Assembly: GCF_030268205.1 (NCBI RefSeq) | Contig: NZ_BSQF01000002.1 | Location: 248,001-312,000 of the forward strand | DNA from: Allomuricauda sp. NBRC 101325 | GTDB lineage: Bacteria; Bacteroidota; Bacteroidia; Flavobacteriales; Flavobacteriaceae | Length of the DNA: 64,000 bases | Direction: 5' to 3' | Part shown: one piece after another, positions 46,054-54,065 of the stretch | Position numbering within the stretch: the stretch's first letter is position 1 | Layout: the number at the start of each line of letters is the position of its first letter | Made by a program: the position numbers and the translations under genes | Notes under the pieces: model-generated | What the model saw: the letters and a program-made list of their open reading frames with translations, nothing else | Database searches by the model: none | What the model was told of the DNA's origin: nothing

Positions 46054-46089
46054 AAAAGCAATGTTGACTTCATACAACATTGCTTTTTT
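46054..46089 (+). terminator. Orphan terminator hairpin in the susD downstream gap
   Basis: AAAAGCAATGTTG (46054-46066) pairs perfectly with CAACATTGCTTTT (46075-46087) around an 8-base loop, followed by T. No gene ends just before it on the plus strand, so it may close a small RNA. On the minus strand it would have A-run upstream and T-run downstream too, but nothing lies there either. Confidence 0.7.
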
Positions 46090-46360
46090 CATTGGGGACA
46101 GCATGGTAGGAGAAATACAAATACATAAAACTCACATCCCATTTTATGGGTTTTTACCAAATAGATTCATCTTGGTTTGAAAAAATATTCCAAATGAATT
46201 TATCATTTTGTCAAATTACACCTACAACTATTAAAGAAATGTTAAATTAGAGCAGTGAAAATTATCAAGACATGTTAGCAACCTCAAAATTTAATAGCAG
46301 TTAGTTTGTTTAAAAAACGAATGGAACATAAACTATTGGAATAACAAACAAACGCACATC

Positions 46361-48196
46361 ATGTTAATTGGACGAACTTGGATAATGCTCTTCTTTTTAT
46401 CCATTGTATCTGTATATGGTCATGACATTACATCAAACCATCTTCAGCCGTATTTGGACGGTATAAAGAAGTTGGTGGAAAATCAACAATTCCCAAAATT
46501 GGAGGATCTGCTGGAGGAAAGAGCAAATGCTTCGGGGGAGAAAAAGATTGATGTAAACTTGGAACTGTACACCTATTATATTTTTAAATCGACCGAATTG
46601 GCCAAAAAATATAATGATGAAGCCAATGTACTTTCAAAAGACTTAAATTATCAAAAGGGCTTTTTAAGAAGTATAGGAAATCAAGCTTTTATCTATTTTA
46701 TTGAAGGGCAGTTTGATAAATCCATGGAGTTGGCCTGTCAACTGGATTCAAATGATAAGCTACAGGATTTTAGTAAAATTAAAGCCGATACAGAAACGCT
46801 CAAATCCTACATTTTTACGGAAAGAGGGGAATACGATCTCGCCTATGAAACCGCATTGGATCTTTTGGAAGAAGGAGATGATGCCGAGGATTCCTATACC
46901 CGTATGCGAGCCTATTCGGCAATTTCACATTTTTATCTCCGATTGGGGGAATACGAAAAAGCACTGGATAACTGCCTGCACGGTCTGGATTATATCCTGG
47001 AATTGAAGGAAGGACGCTTCATTTTTCCTAAAATAGATGAAATCGCTAGGATGACCCATAAATTGAAGGGGAGCAAGGAAGCCTTGGATATCTATGATTT
47101 TTATTTGGAATTGGAAGAATCCATTGAAGCGCCTGGAGACTATATTCAAAGTGTGGTTTATATGAATATCGCCACTATTTATATAGAGGAGTTGGAATTG
47201 GATAAAGCGCAGGATTTTTTAAACAAGGCACTTGAATTAATAGAAGCCAACAATTATAGATTTAGAAAACCAAGAGCCCATGTATTGATGGCGTTGCTCC
47301 ATTTAAAGCAAGGGGATAGCATTGCCGCCCAGAAAGATTATAATAATGCCTACCAATCCGCAAAGGAAATCAAGGCTTTTGATGTTATTAAGGAAGTAAG
47401 CAAGGAATTATCCTTTTTAAATAAAGCAATGGGATATTCAGATGAAGCGGAATATTTTGCCAGTCTTTATTTATCCGTAAGTGATTCCCTTTTCTCGGTC
47501 GAATCCGAACAACGACTTAGGATACTTGAGGCTCGAAGAAGGATTTCCGAAATATCCAGACAGAAGGAAATATTGGAAATCAAATCCAAGTCACAAGAAG
47601 AACGCTATCGCTTAATGCTCATCATATTGGCTATTACCTTGATATCGGGATTTTTTGCCACGCTCTCCTATTTTAAGGTTAGAAGAAAGAACAAACTGCT
47701 TTTTTACCGAACAAAGGAATTGGCGGTAGAAAAGCTAAATCAAAAGAAAAGGGTGGAAAATGGTGACGAAAAAGAGGCCAAAGTCGAGGTTGGGGAATCA
47801 GGCTCCAGTAAAAATTATCTGGATGAAGATGTTAAGGAAATAATTCTAACGAAGCTCAATAGGTTGGAAGATGAGGCCTTTTTTCTGAACTCCAAATGCA
47901 GTTTGCATAGCTTGGCTGAGGTGCTGCAAACCAATCAAAAATATTTGTCGCAGGTGATCAATCATGAAAAAAATGCCAATTTCAACAACTATATCAATAA
48001 CCTAAGGATAAATCATTTATTGAATCGATTGTTGGAAGATAAAGAGTATCGAAACAGTAAACTTGCCTACATCGCCACCACAAGTGGTTTCAATAATTTA
48101 AATACGTTTTATTCTGCATTTAAAAAACGTTTGGGAATTCTACCATCCTATTTCATTGAAAAACTGAACGAAGATGAAGCAAAGGTTTCGACATAA
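46361..48196 (+). CDS. TPR-repeat sensor with C-terminal AraC-type DNA-binding domain
   Basis: A 611-residue membrane regulator. It has a signal peptide, then helical TPR-type repeats (about residues 30-390; YTYYIFKSTELAKKY, YSAISHFYLRLGEYEKALDNC, YMNIATIYIEELELDKAQDFL), a coiled-coil linker, one membrane helix (about 418-440, MLIILAITLISGFFATLSYF) and an AraC HTH at the C terminus (about 505-605, VLQTNQKYLSQVINHEKN and ...FNNLNTFYSAFKKRLG). The layout places TPRs outside and the DNA-binding part inside the cell. It follows the SusCD locus and is a second candidate regulator for it, although its A/T-rich leader separates them. Confidence 0.85.
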   Translation: MLIGRTWIMLFFLSIVSVYGHDITSNHLQPYLDGIKKLVENQQFPKLEDLLEERANASGEKKIDVNLELYTYYIFKSTELAKKYNDEANVLSKDLNYQKGFLRSIGNQAFIYFIEGQFDKSMELACQLDSNDKLQDFSKIKADTETLKSYIFTERGEYDLAYETALDLLEEGDDAEDSYTRMRAYSAISHFYLRLGEYEKALDNCLHGLDYILELKEGRFIFPKIDEIARMTHKLKGSKEALDIYDFYLELEESIEAPGDYIQSVVYMNIATIYIEELELDKAQDFLNKALELIEANNYRFRKPRAHVLMALLHLKQGDSIAAQKDYNNAYQSAKEIKAFDVIKEVSKELSFLNKAMGYSDEAEYFASLYLSVSDSLFSVESEQRLRILEARRRISEISRQKEILEIKSKSQEERYRLMLIILAITLISGFFATLSYFKVRRKNKLLFYRTKELAVEKLNQKKRVENGDEKEAKVEVGESGSSKNYLDEDVKEIILTKLNRLEDEAFFLNSKCSLHSLAEVLQTNQKYLSQVINHEKNANFNNYINNLRINHLLNRLLEDKEYRNSKLAYIATTSGFNNLNTFYSAFKKRLGILPSYFIEKLNEDEAKVST

Positions 48197-48241
48197 AAGG
48201 TTAAAATCATGTATAATTTATAAATAGAAAGAAGATTAAGA

Positions 48242-48997
48242 ATGAGCAGAAAATTTGGAACGTTGACATTGATTTTTGTGGTTTTGTTTGCCAGTTGCAA
48301 AACAGAAAATTCAAAAACTGATGTAGTGCAAACTGAACTAACCAAAACCGAACAGCAATCGGATACCCTTACCAAACATCTTAAACCATTTGATCCAGAA
48401 TTACCCACCATTGGACTTTTAATTTACAATGGAGTTTTACAAAGTGAAGTGATCGCCACTTCAGATGTTTTTGCCAAACCAACTGAAGGAGGCAAGCAAC
48501 TTTTTAATGTAATCGCAATTGCCCAGACAGAAAACCCTATAACCACCGAAGAAGGAATGCATTTTGTTCCGGATTATACCTTTGCCAACTGTCCTAAATT
48601 AACCGCCTTGTTTGTACCAAGTGCCTATGATATGTATGCACAAGTCCATAATGAGGCCATTGTGGAATTTATTAAGGCTAAAAATCAGGAAACAACCTAT
48701 ACGGTAAGTAATTGTGCAGGGGCTCAACTGATTGGAAAGTCTGGAATAGCTGATGGACATAAAATTGTGACATGGATCGGGGGTGGAGAGCAATTACAAA
48801 AGGATTTTCCGAACCTAAAGGTGCAGGATGATAGTTTGGTGACCTATGTTGAGGATGGAAAATTTATTTCTTCCAATGGGAATTTGGCAAGTTATATTTC
48901 CGCATTGAATGTTTTGGAAAAAATGACGAGCCCAGAACATCGAAAATTTGTGGAAAGCTATCTTTACTTGGACCGACTTCAAAATTGGGAAAATTAA
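48242..48997 (+). CDS. DJ-1/PfpI-family lipoprotein
   Basis: A 251-residue lipoprotein (lipobox LFASC, Cys19) with a class I glutamine-amidotransferase-like fold. The nucleophile-elbow Cys is in VSNCAGAQL (Cys158). The N-terminal part IGLLIYNGVLQSEVIATSDVF is the usual PfpI/AraC-effector start. Family members are hydrolases, chaperones or ligand-binding parts of regulators. An exported, lipid-anchored form is uncommon and its substrate is unknown. It follows the TPR/AraC gene by 45 bases, so it may be part of that transcript. Confidence 0.8.
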   Translation: MSRKFGTLTLIFVVLFASCKTENSKTDVVQTELTKTEQQSDTLTKHLKPFDPELPTIGLLIYNGVLQSEVIATSDVFAKPTEGGKQLFNVIAIAQTENPITTEEGMHFVPDYTFANCPKLTALFVPSAYDMYAQVHNEAIVEFIKAKNQETTYTVSNCAGAQLIGKSGIADGHKIVTWIGGGEQLQKDFPNLKVQDDSLVTYVEDGKFISSNGNLASYISALNVLEKMTSPEHRKFVESYLYLDRLQNWEN

Positions 48998-49020
48998 AGG
49001 AAGGAACTTATTATAAAATA

Positions 49021-49051
49021 AAAAAGGAGCTATTTAAATAGCTCCTTTTTT
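49021..49051. terminator. Bidirectional terminator between DJ-1-like gene and tRNA-Arg
   Basis: AAAAAGGAGC with TATTTAAATA in the loop and GCTCCTTTTT forms a perfectly symmetric hairpin with A-run and T-run. It can stop both the DJ-1-like transcript and the minus-strand tRNA-Arg transcript. Confidence 0.85.
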
Positions 49052-49055
49052 GATG

Positions 49056-49129
49056 TGACCGCGGCAGGATTCAAACCTGCAACCTTCTGAGCCGTAATCA
49101 GATGCGCTATTCAGTTGCGCCACGCGGCC
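49056..49129 (-). tRNA. tRNA-Arg (anticodon ACG)
   Basis: The cloverleaf is complete on the minus strand. Acceptor GGCCGCG/CGCGGTC, D stem GCGC/GCGC, anticodon stem TCTGA/TCAGA with loop TTACGGC giving anticodon ACG, and T arm GCAGG-TTTGAAT-CCTGC. Discriminator is A; CCA is not encoded. ACG is normally edited to ICG by TadA. Confidence 0.93.
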
Positions 49130-49191
49130 TTATTTAAGGGCTGCAAATATATTTCTTTTTAACTTTACGACAAAACCTTAGCAAATAAAAA

Positions 49192-49704
49192 ATGGATTTC
49201 GGTACCTACATTCGTGATATTAAGGACTATCCCAAACCTGGAGTGGTTTTTAAAGATATAACCCCCTTATTAAATGATCCTATTGCACTCAGAAAAACAG
49301 GAGAAGCTTTGTTGGGATTTACCTTCAATATGCAAATAGACAAAGTGGTTGGGGTCGATAGTCGCGGGTTTATTTTTGCACCCCTGCTCGCCGAAAAACT
49401 TCAAGCGGGATTTGTGCCAGTTCGTAAAAAAGGCAAGTTGCCCTATAAAACCGTTTCAGAGTCTTATGTACTCGAATATGGCGAAGGAGAATTGGAAATC
49501 CATGCCGATGCCATTCAACCAGGAGAAAAGGTTTTGGTTCACGATGATGTTTTGGCTACGGGAGGAACTGCGGAAGCCGTTTGCAAATTGGTAGAGAAAT
49601 TAGGGGGCGAAGTAGTACAATGTAACTTTTTAATAGAACTTACCTTTCTAGGTGGTTCAGAAAAGCTCAATGGTTATCCAATTAGAGCGCTATTACAATA
49701 TTAA
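49192..49704 (+). CDS. apt: Adenine phosphoribosyltransferase
   Basis: Salvages adenine to AMP using PRPP. The 170-residue protein has DYPKPGVVFKDITPLL (about residues 12-27), GVDSRGFIF and the PRPP motif VLVHDDVLATGGTA (about 114-127). The length is normal. Its stop codon overlaps the stop of the convergent small gene at 49701-49844 (four bases TTAA serve both). Confidence 0.95.
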   Translation: MDFGTYIRDIKDYPKPGVVFKDITPLLNDPIALRKTGEALLGFTFNMQIDKVVGVDSRGFIFAPLLAEKLQAGFVPVRKKGKLPYKTVSESYVLEYGEGELEIHADAIQPGEKVLVHDDVLATGGTAEAVCKLVEKLGGEVVQCNFLIELTFLGGSEKLNGYPIRALLQY

Positions 49705-49844
49705 CCCAAGGCTTTTGTGGTAACAAAATACCGCCAGCCTATTATAGCCAATTGCAATTTACTTGCTTTGGACAGATCCAATCCTTTTTTGGTGTAGGAG
49801 GGAAGTACAACTTTGTTGATTTTCGCCAAAATTTTATAAAACAT
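49701..49844 (-). CDS. Small protein of 47 residues, probably conserved
   Basis: An ATG at 49842-49844 opens a 47-codon frame that ends in TAA at 49701-49703. The product starts MFYKILAKINKVVLPSYTKK, continues with GLDLSKASKLQLAIIGWR and ends with YFVTTKALG. The text is amphipathic, basic and well balanced, unlike noise, and I recall a near-identical short family in Flavobacteriaceae that is sometimes (and wrongly) labelled SsrA-binding protein. A TAnnTTTG element lies 19 bases upstream. Function unknown. Confidence 0.75.
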   Translation of the reverse strand: MFYKILAKINKVVLPSYTKKGLDLSKASKLQLAIIGWRYFVTTKALG

Positions 49845-49863
49845 GTTTGTCTATTGTGCGAGA

Positions 49864-49871
49864 CAAATATA
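49864..49871 (-). promoter_or_regulatory. -7 promoter element of the 47-residue gene
   Basis: On the minus strand this reads TATATTTG, a full match to TAnnTTTG, 19 bases before the ATG. A -33 TTTG at the usual distance is not convincing. The short leader suits this phylum. Confidence 0.5.
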
Positions 49872-49982
49872 ATCAAGAAACAAATAATTGAATTTGCATG
49901 AAATATTTAGCTAAAAATGAGCTGTATAATTTACGTCATTGTTTCAATTTGTATATTTCTAGAAGCACAGGTTAAAACGCAA

Positions 49983-50006
49983 AAATCCCGCCATTTGGCG
50001 GGATTT
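49983..50006 (-). terminator. Terminator of the SPFH gene
   Basis: AAATCCCGCC, loop ATTT and GGCGGGATTT form a perfect 10-bp stem. On the minus strand, T-run follows. It lies 14 bases after the SPFH stop. Confidence 0.85.
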
Positions 50007-50020
50007 AAAGTGACGATGGA

Positions 50021-51361
50021 TTATTTCTTTTCCTTGCTCATCATTTGCTTGGCGAGATCAGCTCCGATCAAGGATTGCAACAAAGTGTTATCGCTGCTTT
50101 TGGATGTGCCGCTCCCTTCGATAAAAATCTCTGGAAGTCTCAACTCTTTGAGTTCACGGGCTACACCAACGGCTTTTTTATATTCCCATTCAGCGCGCTC
50201 CTGGGGGGTTAGTCCAGCGTTCACTAATTTGGCATTTTGATAGGCTTCGGCATCGGCGGCCACTTTTTTACTTTGGGCCTTGAATTTTTCCACTTCAAAC
50301 TGCTTTTTCTCTTTTACCAAATTGAACTCAGCCACCTTGGCCTCGGTTTCCGCAGCAATGGTTTTCTGAATTTGCTCTTTTTCCAAACGGGCACGCTCTG
50401 CGGCTTTTTCTGCCTCACCACGGGCCTTTTCCTTTTGGGCTCTATAAAACTCACGCTCGGCCTGCTGTTTTTCTAGCTGGGTCTGGGCAACTTCTTCTTT
50501 TTGCAATTGTAATCGCTTGTCAAAGGTTTCTTCCCAGTCAATTTCCGTAACCACTGCCTGAACAACGGTCAAGCCATAGCCTTTTAAAGAATTACCTTCT
50601 TCTCGAATCGGTACTCCATCAACGGAATGTTTAATGCGAAAACGCTTTTGTTTCGATTCTTTGTTTACCACAGTTCGCACGGTGCTGCTATCACCAATGA
50701 TCTCTCTTTGCTCATCTGCGGTATACTCTTCCAATACATACATGCCATTTTCCAATTGATCTCTAAAAAAGCGGTCAAAGTCAGAAGCTTGACCAGAGAT
50801 ATAATCTTGGGCGTCCATGAGTTTACAGGTATTTTTTATGGACTGATCTATGTTGGGAATGATTCGCGAGCGAATTAGGTTTTCTTCTGTTTTGTTACGG
50901 TCGGCAACGGACAAAAATTGACCCTCATCCTCGGTATTTATACTAATGACAACGGAAGTTGCAATTCTGGCTTTTACCGCATCACTGAAGGCCCAATATT
51001 TTGCAGCATCCACGTTGGCATATTCGCTTTGTTCTCCCAGATTTCCTTCACTGGTCGGAATTACATATTTAATTGGCAATTCAAACTGGATGGGAATCAG
51101 CCTTCCCCACATTTTGGTGTGGATACCTTGTCTAAAGACAGCTTTCTGACCTCCCCAAGGATATTGTACGGCATAGGCAGTTCCGGGCTCAGCATAGAAA
51201 AAGGTTCCAGTTACTATACTCATAACAATCCCCAATCCTATAATCTGAAAACTGCGCTTGGGTGTAAACCATTGTAGGAGTCGACTATTTTTAAATAGAG
51301 GTTTCGAAATTAAAGTTGTAATTCCAAAAAGAACGATAAGTATTCCAAATAATGTAAGCAT
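50021..51361 (-). CDS. SPFH/Band 7 domain membrane protein
   Basis: A 446-residue protein with an N-terminal hydrophobic anchor (two helices within residues 1-60), an SPFH domain (about 65-260) and a long Glu/Lys/Ala-rich coiled coil (about 265-385: EKQQAEREFYRAQKEKARGE). It ends in a short tail. SPFH proteins form rings in membrane microdomains and are often linked to protease or lipid organisation; no specific partner is adjacent here. A 21-codon hydrophobic frame sits just upstream on the same strand (51380-51445). Confidence 0.85.
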   Translation of the reverse strand: MLTLFGILIVLFGITTLISKPLFKNSRLLQWFTPKRSFQIIGLGIVMSIVTGTFFYAEPGTAYAVQYPWGGQKAVFRQGIHTKMWGRLIPIQFELPIKYVIPTSEGNLGEQSEYANVDAAKYWAFSDAVKARIATSVVISINTEDEGQFLSVADRNKTEENLIRSRIIPNIDQSIKNTCKLMDAQDYISGQASDFDRFFRDQLENGMYVLEEYTADEQREIIGDSSTVRTVVNKESKQKRFRIKHSVDGVPIREEGNSLKGYGLTVVQAVVTEIDWEETFDKRLQLQKEEVAQTQLEKQQAEREFYRAQKEKARGEAEKAAERARLEKEQIQKTIAAETEAKVAEFNLVKEKKQFEVEKFKAQSKKVAADAEAYQNAKLVNAGLTPQERAEWEYKKAVGVARELKELRLPEIFIEGSGTSKSSDNTLLQSLIGADLAKQMMSKEKK

Positions 51362-51379
51362 AATGGTTGGTATTAGTGG

Positions 51380-51445
51380 TTAGACAAAAATGTAGGTGAT
51401 GAGCTGTACCAGCAACAACACTAAAAGCTTGATAATTGTGATCAT
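51380..51445 (-). CDS. Possible 21-residue hydrophobic micropeptide
   Basis: ATG at 51443-51445 opens a frame ending in TAA at 51380-51382, giving MITIIKLLVLLLVQLITYIF plus V, a single membrane helix. It ends 18 bases before the SPFH start on the same strand. Upstream, ATTG-N18-TACGTTTT (minus strand) resembles a promoter. It might be a leader peptide or a small membrane partner of the SPFH protein. The frame is short enough to be chance. Confidence 0.3.
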   Translation of the reverse strand: MITIIKLLVLLLVQLITYIFV

Positions 51446-51764
51446 TGTATTGATGAATTAAGAGTTGGAAAAACGTATAACCGGTTATGTTTTTTCAATA
51501 TATAATGAGGGAAATCATAGTTCCAAGCTTTTGAATGAAAATCTATGCAATTGCATATGGAATTGTAGTTTAAAAAACGATCTGCTCCTACAACAGAAAC
51601 AGGTTTCCTTATAAAAAGTTATAAAACGTAATATTAAATGGTGTTTTATATTTTAAACAGTAATAATTGTAGGGCCTTTTTTGGTCGGTTTTGAAAATCC
51701 AAGGGAGGTTTCGTTTAAAAATGGGGTGTTTTGGCCCTTTTCGTTTGTGAAGTGCAAATAAAAA

Positions 51765-51786
51765 AGCCGCTCACAAGTGAACGGCT
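51765..51786 (-). terminator. Terminator of the BlaI-BlaR1 unit
   Basis: AGCCG-C-TCAC pairs with GTGA-A-CGGCT (one C/A mismatch). On the minus strand a run of T follows. It lies 23 bases after the BlaR1-like stop. Confidence 0.75.
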
Positions 51787-51809
51787 CCTTATAATTTTTA
51801 GTTGGTAGA

Positions 51810-53555
51810 TTAACCTTTTTTCATGGTAATTTCCACCACGCCATTTTTGGCTTTTTTGCCATATTTTTCAATCGCAGTATTACCTTTAAATACATTCATG
51901 GATTCAATGTTGGAATGGTCGAGTTTTTTAACATCTTCTGACTTCGCTTTTTTGCCATCAATAAAATAAAGGGGCTCATCTTTACCATCAGTGTCGATAA
52001 AGAAAAAGCTGTTTCCACCTCCAATTAATTCAATATCCGCATCGTCATCGGAATCTTTGGAAATAAAAATATGGCTCCCTTTTTTTACAGTATCAATTGC
52101 AATAGAATCACGGAATACCATAATATTGCTTCCTTTTCCCTTCTTATGGGCATAAAGGGTGTCCATTTTTATAATAATGTGCTCTTTTTTCCCATCTTCT
52201 GATATAAAGACAGCACCATCATCGCTGCTTTTTACTTTGATTTCAATTTCTTTCTCTTCGCCATCCTCAGTTTTTACGATTACTCTCTTTTTGCCATCCA
52301 CTTTTTTGATGACAATTTCTTTCTCATCGGATGTGGTCCAAGTAGCGTCCCCGTCCATTTTATGGATACGGATTTTATGCTGCTTGCCGCCTCCAAATGA
52401 AACGGTGTTGGCTTCATCGTTATAAAATACGTTGATGGGGTCAATGGTACCATCGGCATTACTATTGTAGCTGCTGCTAAAGCTTTCTCCTTTGGAGTTT
52501 TTGCCACTAAGTTGCAAACTGATCTCAATGATTTCTTTAGCCTCATTACGCACTGCCGTATAACTGAAATCAATGTCATCGGCAGCTAAGTCCTTTTTCA
52601 TTTTTTCCAGTTCGTCATTGGTGGTGTTTTTGTCGATGATGAGTTCGACGGTTTTGTCCCCAAAAAGCATATCGTCCATGTTAGGTTCTGCATAGGTGTA
52701 GACCGTTTCCGTTGCAAAACTTACCAAGAAGAGTCCTAATAGGGGAAGGATCAACAAGGTTTTGAAAGCATTACTTTTTTTCGATTGATTTTGATTTAAC
52801 ATGACTATTCGTTTTTTGATTAATGAATTATAGAATGAATTAGTTAATTGATATCCCGGTTGCTCCACAGCTTGTTTGAGCATGAGGTATTGATAGGCTT
52901 TCTTATTGGGAGCGCTTTGCATGGCAAAATGATCGGCCAAATATTCCAGGTTTTGTTGTACAGCAGTCTTGTACAACCATAATAGGGGGTTGAACCAGAA
53001 AACTATTTTTAAAACTTCCAAGAACAAAATGTCCAACGAGTGCAATTGTTTGGCATGCACCTTTTCATGGTCCAATATCGTTTTGAGTTCATCCGAAGCA
53101 AATATGCGCGGGTTGTAAAAAATGTAGTTGAAAAAGGAAAATGGGTTGATTTTCTTCTGGGTTTCAATATGTAAAAAAGTAGACTCCCTCCAAATCACTG
53201 CATCATTCGCCAAAGACTTAATTTGAATTAGTCGGAACACAAATCGAATCAAAAAGAAAGTGGTTATAATAAGGTATACGCTTAAAACAATGTTTTCGGT
53301 AGACCAAATACTGTTCAATGGTTCAGTTGCTGTGACGGCGTTCATGTTCACAGCTTCCAAAAATTCCGGTTTTTCCCTCAACACGGTTCTTTTGATTTTG
53401 ATCAATGGAAATAATAGGGAAAGGATAAGACCAGACAGTAAGAATAGTCGGTTCTGGGCAAACAGCGTATCACGTTTTAGAAAAAGTAAGTAAACCGCCA
53501 AGAAACACCCAAGGATTGCCGCTGATTTTAATAGGTATATAAATATAGCTTCCAT
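51810..53555 (-). CDS. M56-family membrane metallopeptidase, BlaR1-like
   Basis: A 581-residue protein. The first ~280 residues have four membrane helices and the zinc-peptidase motif HEKVH (HExxH, about residue 163), followed by a downstream Glu-containing segment NLEYLADHF. After a membrane helix near residue 270 the C-terminal half is a Lys/Asp/Gly-rich, repeat-like periplasmic region (KKVDGKKRVIV, EEKEIEIKV). It ends in a TonB-plug-like block (IESMNVFKGNTAIEKYG). That tail is usual for Bacteroidota M56 proteins and differs from the penicillin-binding domain of true BlaR1. Its ATG overlaps the BlaI stop by one base (TAATG), so the pair is coupled. It presumably cleaves BlaI to relieve repression; the stimulus is unknown. 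Confidence 0.87.
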   Translation of the reverse strand: MEAIFIYLLKSAAILGCFLAVYLLFLKRDTLFAQNRLFLLSGLILSLLFPLIKIKRTVLREKPEFLEAVNMNAVTATEPLNSIWSTENIVLSVYLIITTFFLIRFVFRLIQIKSLANDAVIWRESTFLHIETQKKINPFSFFNYIFYNPRIFASDELKTILDHEKVHAKQLHSLDILFLEVLKIVFWFNPLLWLYKTAVQQNLEYLADHFAMQSAPNKKAYQYLMLKQAVEQPGYQLTNSFYNSLIKKRIVMLNQNQSKKSNAFKTLLILPLLGLFLVSFATETVYTYAEPNMDDMLFGDKTVELIIDKNTTNDELEKMKKDLAADDIDFSYTAVRNEAKEIIEISLQLSGKNSKGESFSSSYNSNADGTIDPINVFYNDEANTVSFGGGKQHKIRIHKMDGDATWTTSDEKEIVIKKVDGKKRVIVKTEDGEEKEIEIKVKSSDDGAVFISEDGKKEHIIIKMDTLYAHKKGKGSNIMVFRDSIAIDTVKKGSHIFISKDSDDDADIELIGGGNSFFFIDTDGKDEPLYFIDGKKAKSEDVKKLDHSNIESMNVFKGNTAIEKYGKKAKNGVVEITMKKG

Positions 53556-53914
53556 TACTTTTTCTTTTCAATTAGATCTATGATCTCTTTTAGTTCGCTA
53601 ATGGATATTTTTTCCTCTTGGGCAAAGTGGGAAACCAAGCTTTTGTAAGAGTCATTATAATAATCGGCAATGGCTGTGTTCACATATTTTTTTCGATATT
53701 CTTCCTTGCTGACCATTGGAAAGTAACGGTGGGTGTTCCCAAAAGCTTCGTGGTCCACAAATCCCTTTTCCTGCAAGTTCCTAACAATGGTGGATAGGGT
53801 GTTGTAGTGGGGTTTTTCCCCTTCTATCTCTTCCAGGATCTCTTTTACAAAAGCCTTGTTCAGTTTCCAGAGGATTTTCATGATCTCCTCTTCCTTATTG
53901 GTCAATTTTTGCAT
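53555..53914 (-). CDS. BlaI/MecI/CopY-family transcriptional repressor
   Basis: A 119-residue dimeric winged-helix repressor starting MQKLTNKEEEIMKILWKLN. The recognition helix region lies around HYNTLSTIVRNLQEKG (about residues 37-52), the usual operator-reading helix of this family, and the wing with HRYFPMVSKEEY follows. It forms an operon with the M56 peptidase. An operator array with three repeats of about 20 bases lies directly upstream, as expected for autoregulation. Beta-lactam sensing should not be assumed: no beta-lactamase or PBP2a gene is nearby. Confidence 0.92.
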   Translation of the reverse strand: MQKLTNKEEEIMKILWKLNKAFVKEILEEIEGEKPHYNTLSTIVRNLQEKGFVDHEAFGNTHRYFPMVSKEEYRKKYVNTAIADYYNDSYKSLVSHFAQEEKISISELKEIIDLIEKKK

Positions 53915-53933
53915 GATGAATCGATTATGGAAC

Positions 53934-53964
53934 CAAACATAATACTAATAATGTAGTTGAACAA
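53934..53964 (-). promoter_or_regulatory. Promoter of the blaI-M56 operon
   Basis: On the minus strand, TTG (53962-53964) is separated by 20 bases from TATGTTTG (53934-53941), a full match to TAnnTTTG. The start codon is 20 bases further on. The -33 element lies inside the first operator dyad (53954-53967), so bound BlaI would block it. Confidence 0.75.
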
Positions 53965-54000
53965 CTATTTTTGTAGTTTGTTAACTATTTTTATAGTTTT
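53954..54000. promoter_or_regulatory. BlaI-type operator array with 20-base period
   Basis: TAGTTG-AA-CAACTA (53954-53967) is a perfect dyad and TAGTT-TGTT-AACTA (53974-53987) is a second; a third half-site TAGTT begins at 53994. The three elements start exactly 20 bases apart (two helical turns). The preceding bases TG or TA give the BlaI/MecI half-site core TGTAGT. The array sits between the divergent blaI and antiporter genes, overlaps the blaI -33 box and could control both. Confidence 0.75.
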
Positions 54001-54065
54001 TATTTTTCTGCTTCTATGCACTTAGGAGTAGATCTTCCTGTATCTTTACGGCAAAAATTTACTTT

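Larger units (their letters stand above)
45581..46360. other. 780-base gap without a convincing gene
   Basis: Holds the susD terminator (45622-45657) and a second, strong terminator-like hairpin (46054-46089) about 400 bases later. Between them no open frame has coding character; the only 62-codon one (45768-45956) starts with an ordinary-looking Met but lacks a recognisable sequence. The second hairpin must end some transcript, so a small RNA or a long 3' leader is possible. The last ~270 bases are the A/T-rich upstream region of the TPR/AraC regulator gene. Confidence 0.6.
51362..51809. other. 448-base gap between SPFH and BlaR1-like genes
   Basis: Contains the SPFH leader with a possible 21-residue hydrophobic micro-ORF (51380-51445) and the terminator of the BlaR1-like gene (51765-51786). 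The middle ~300 bases are A/T-rich; I see no gene, tRNA or repeat in them. Confidence 0.6.

Noticed and set aside
51810..53914. Beta-lactam resistance function for the BlaR1/BlaI pair
   Set aside because: The C-terminal domain is not penicillin-binding and no beta-lactamase or PBP gene is adjacent.
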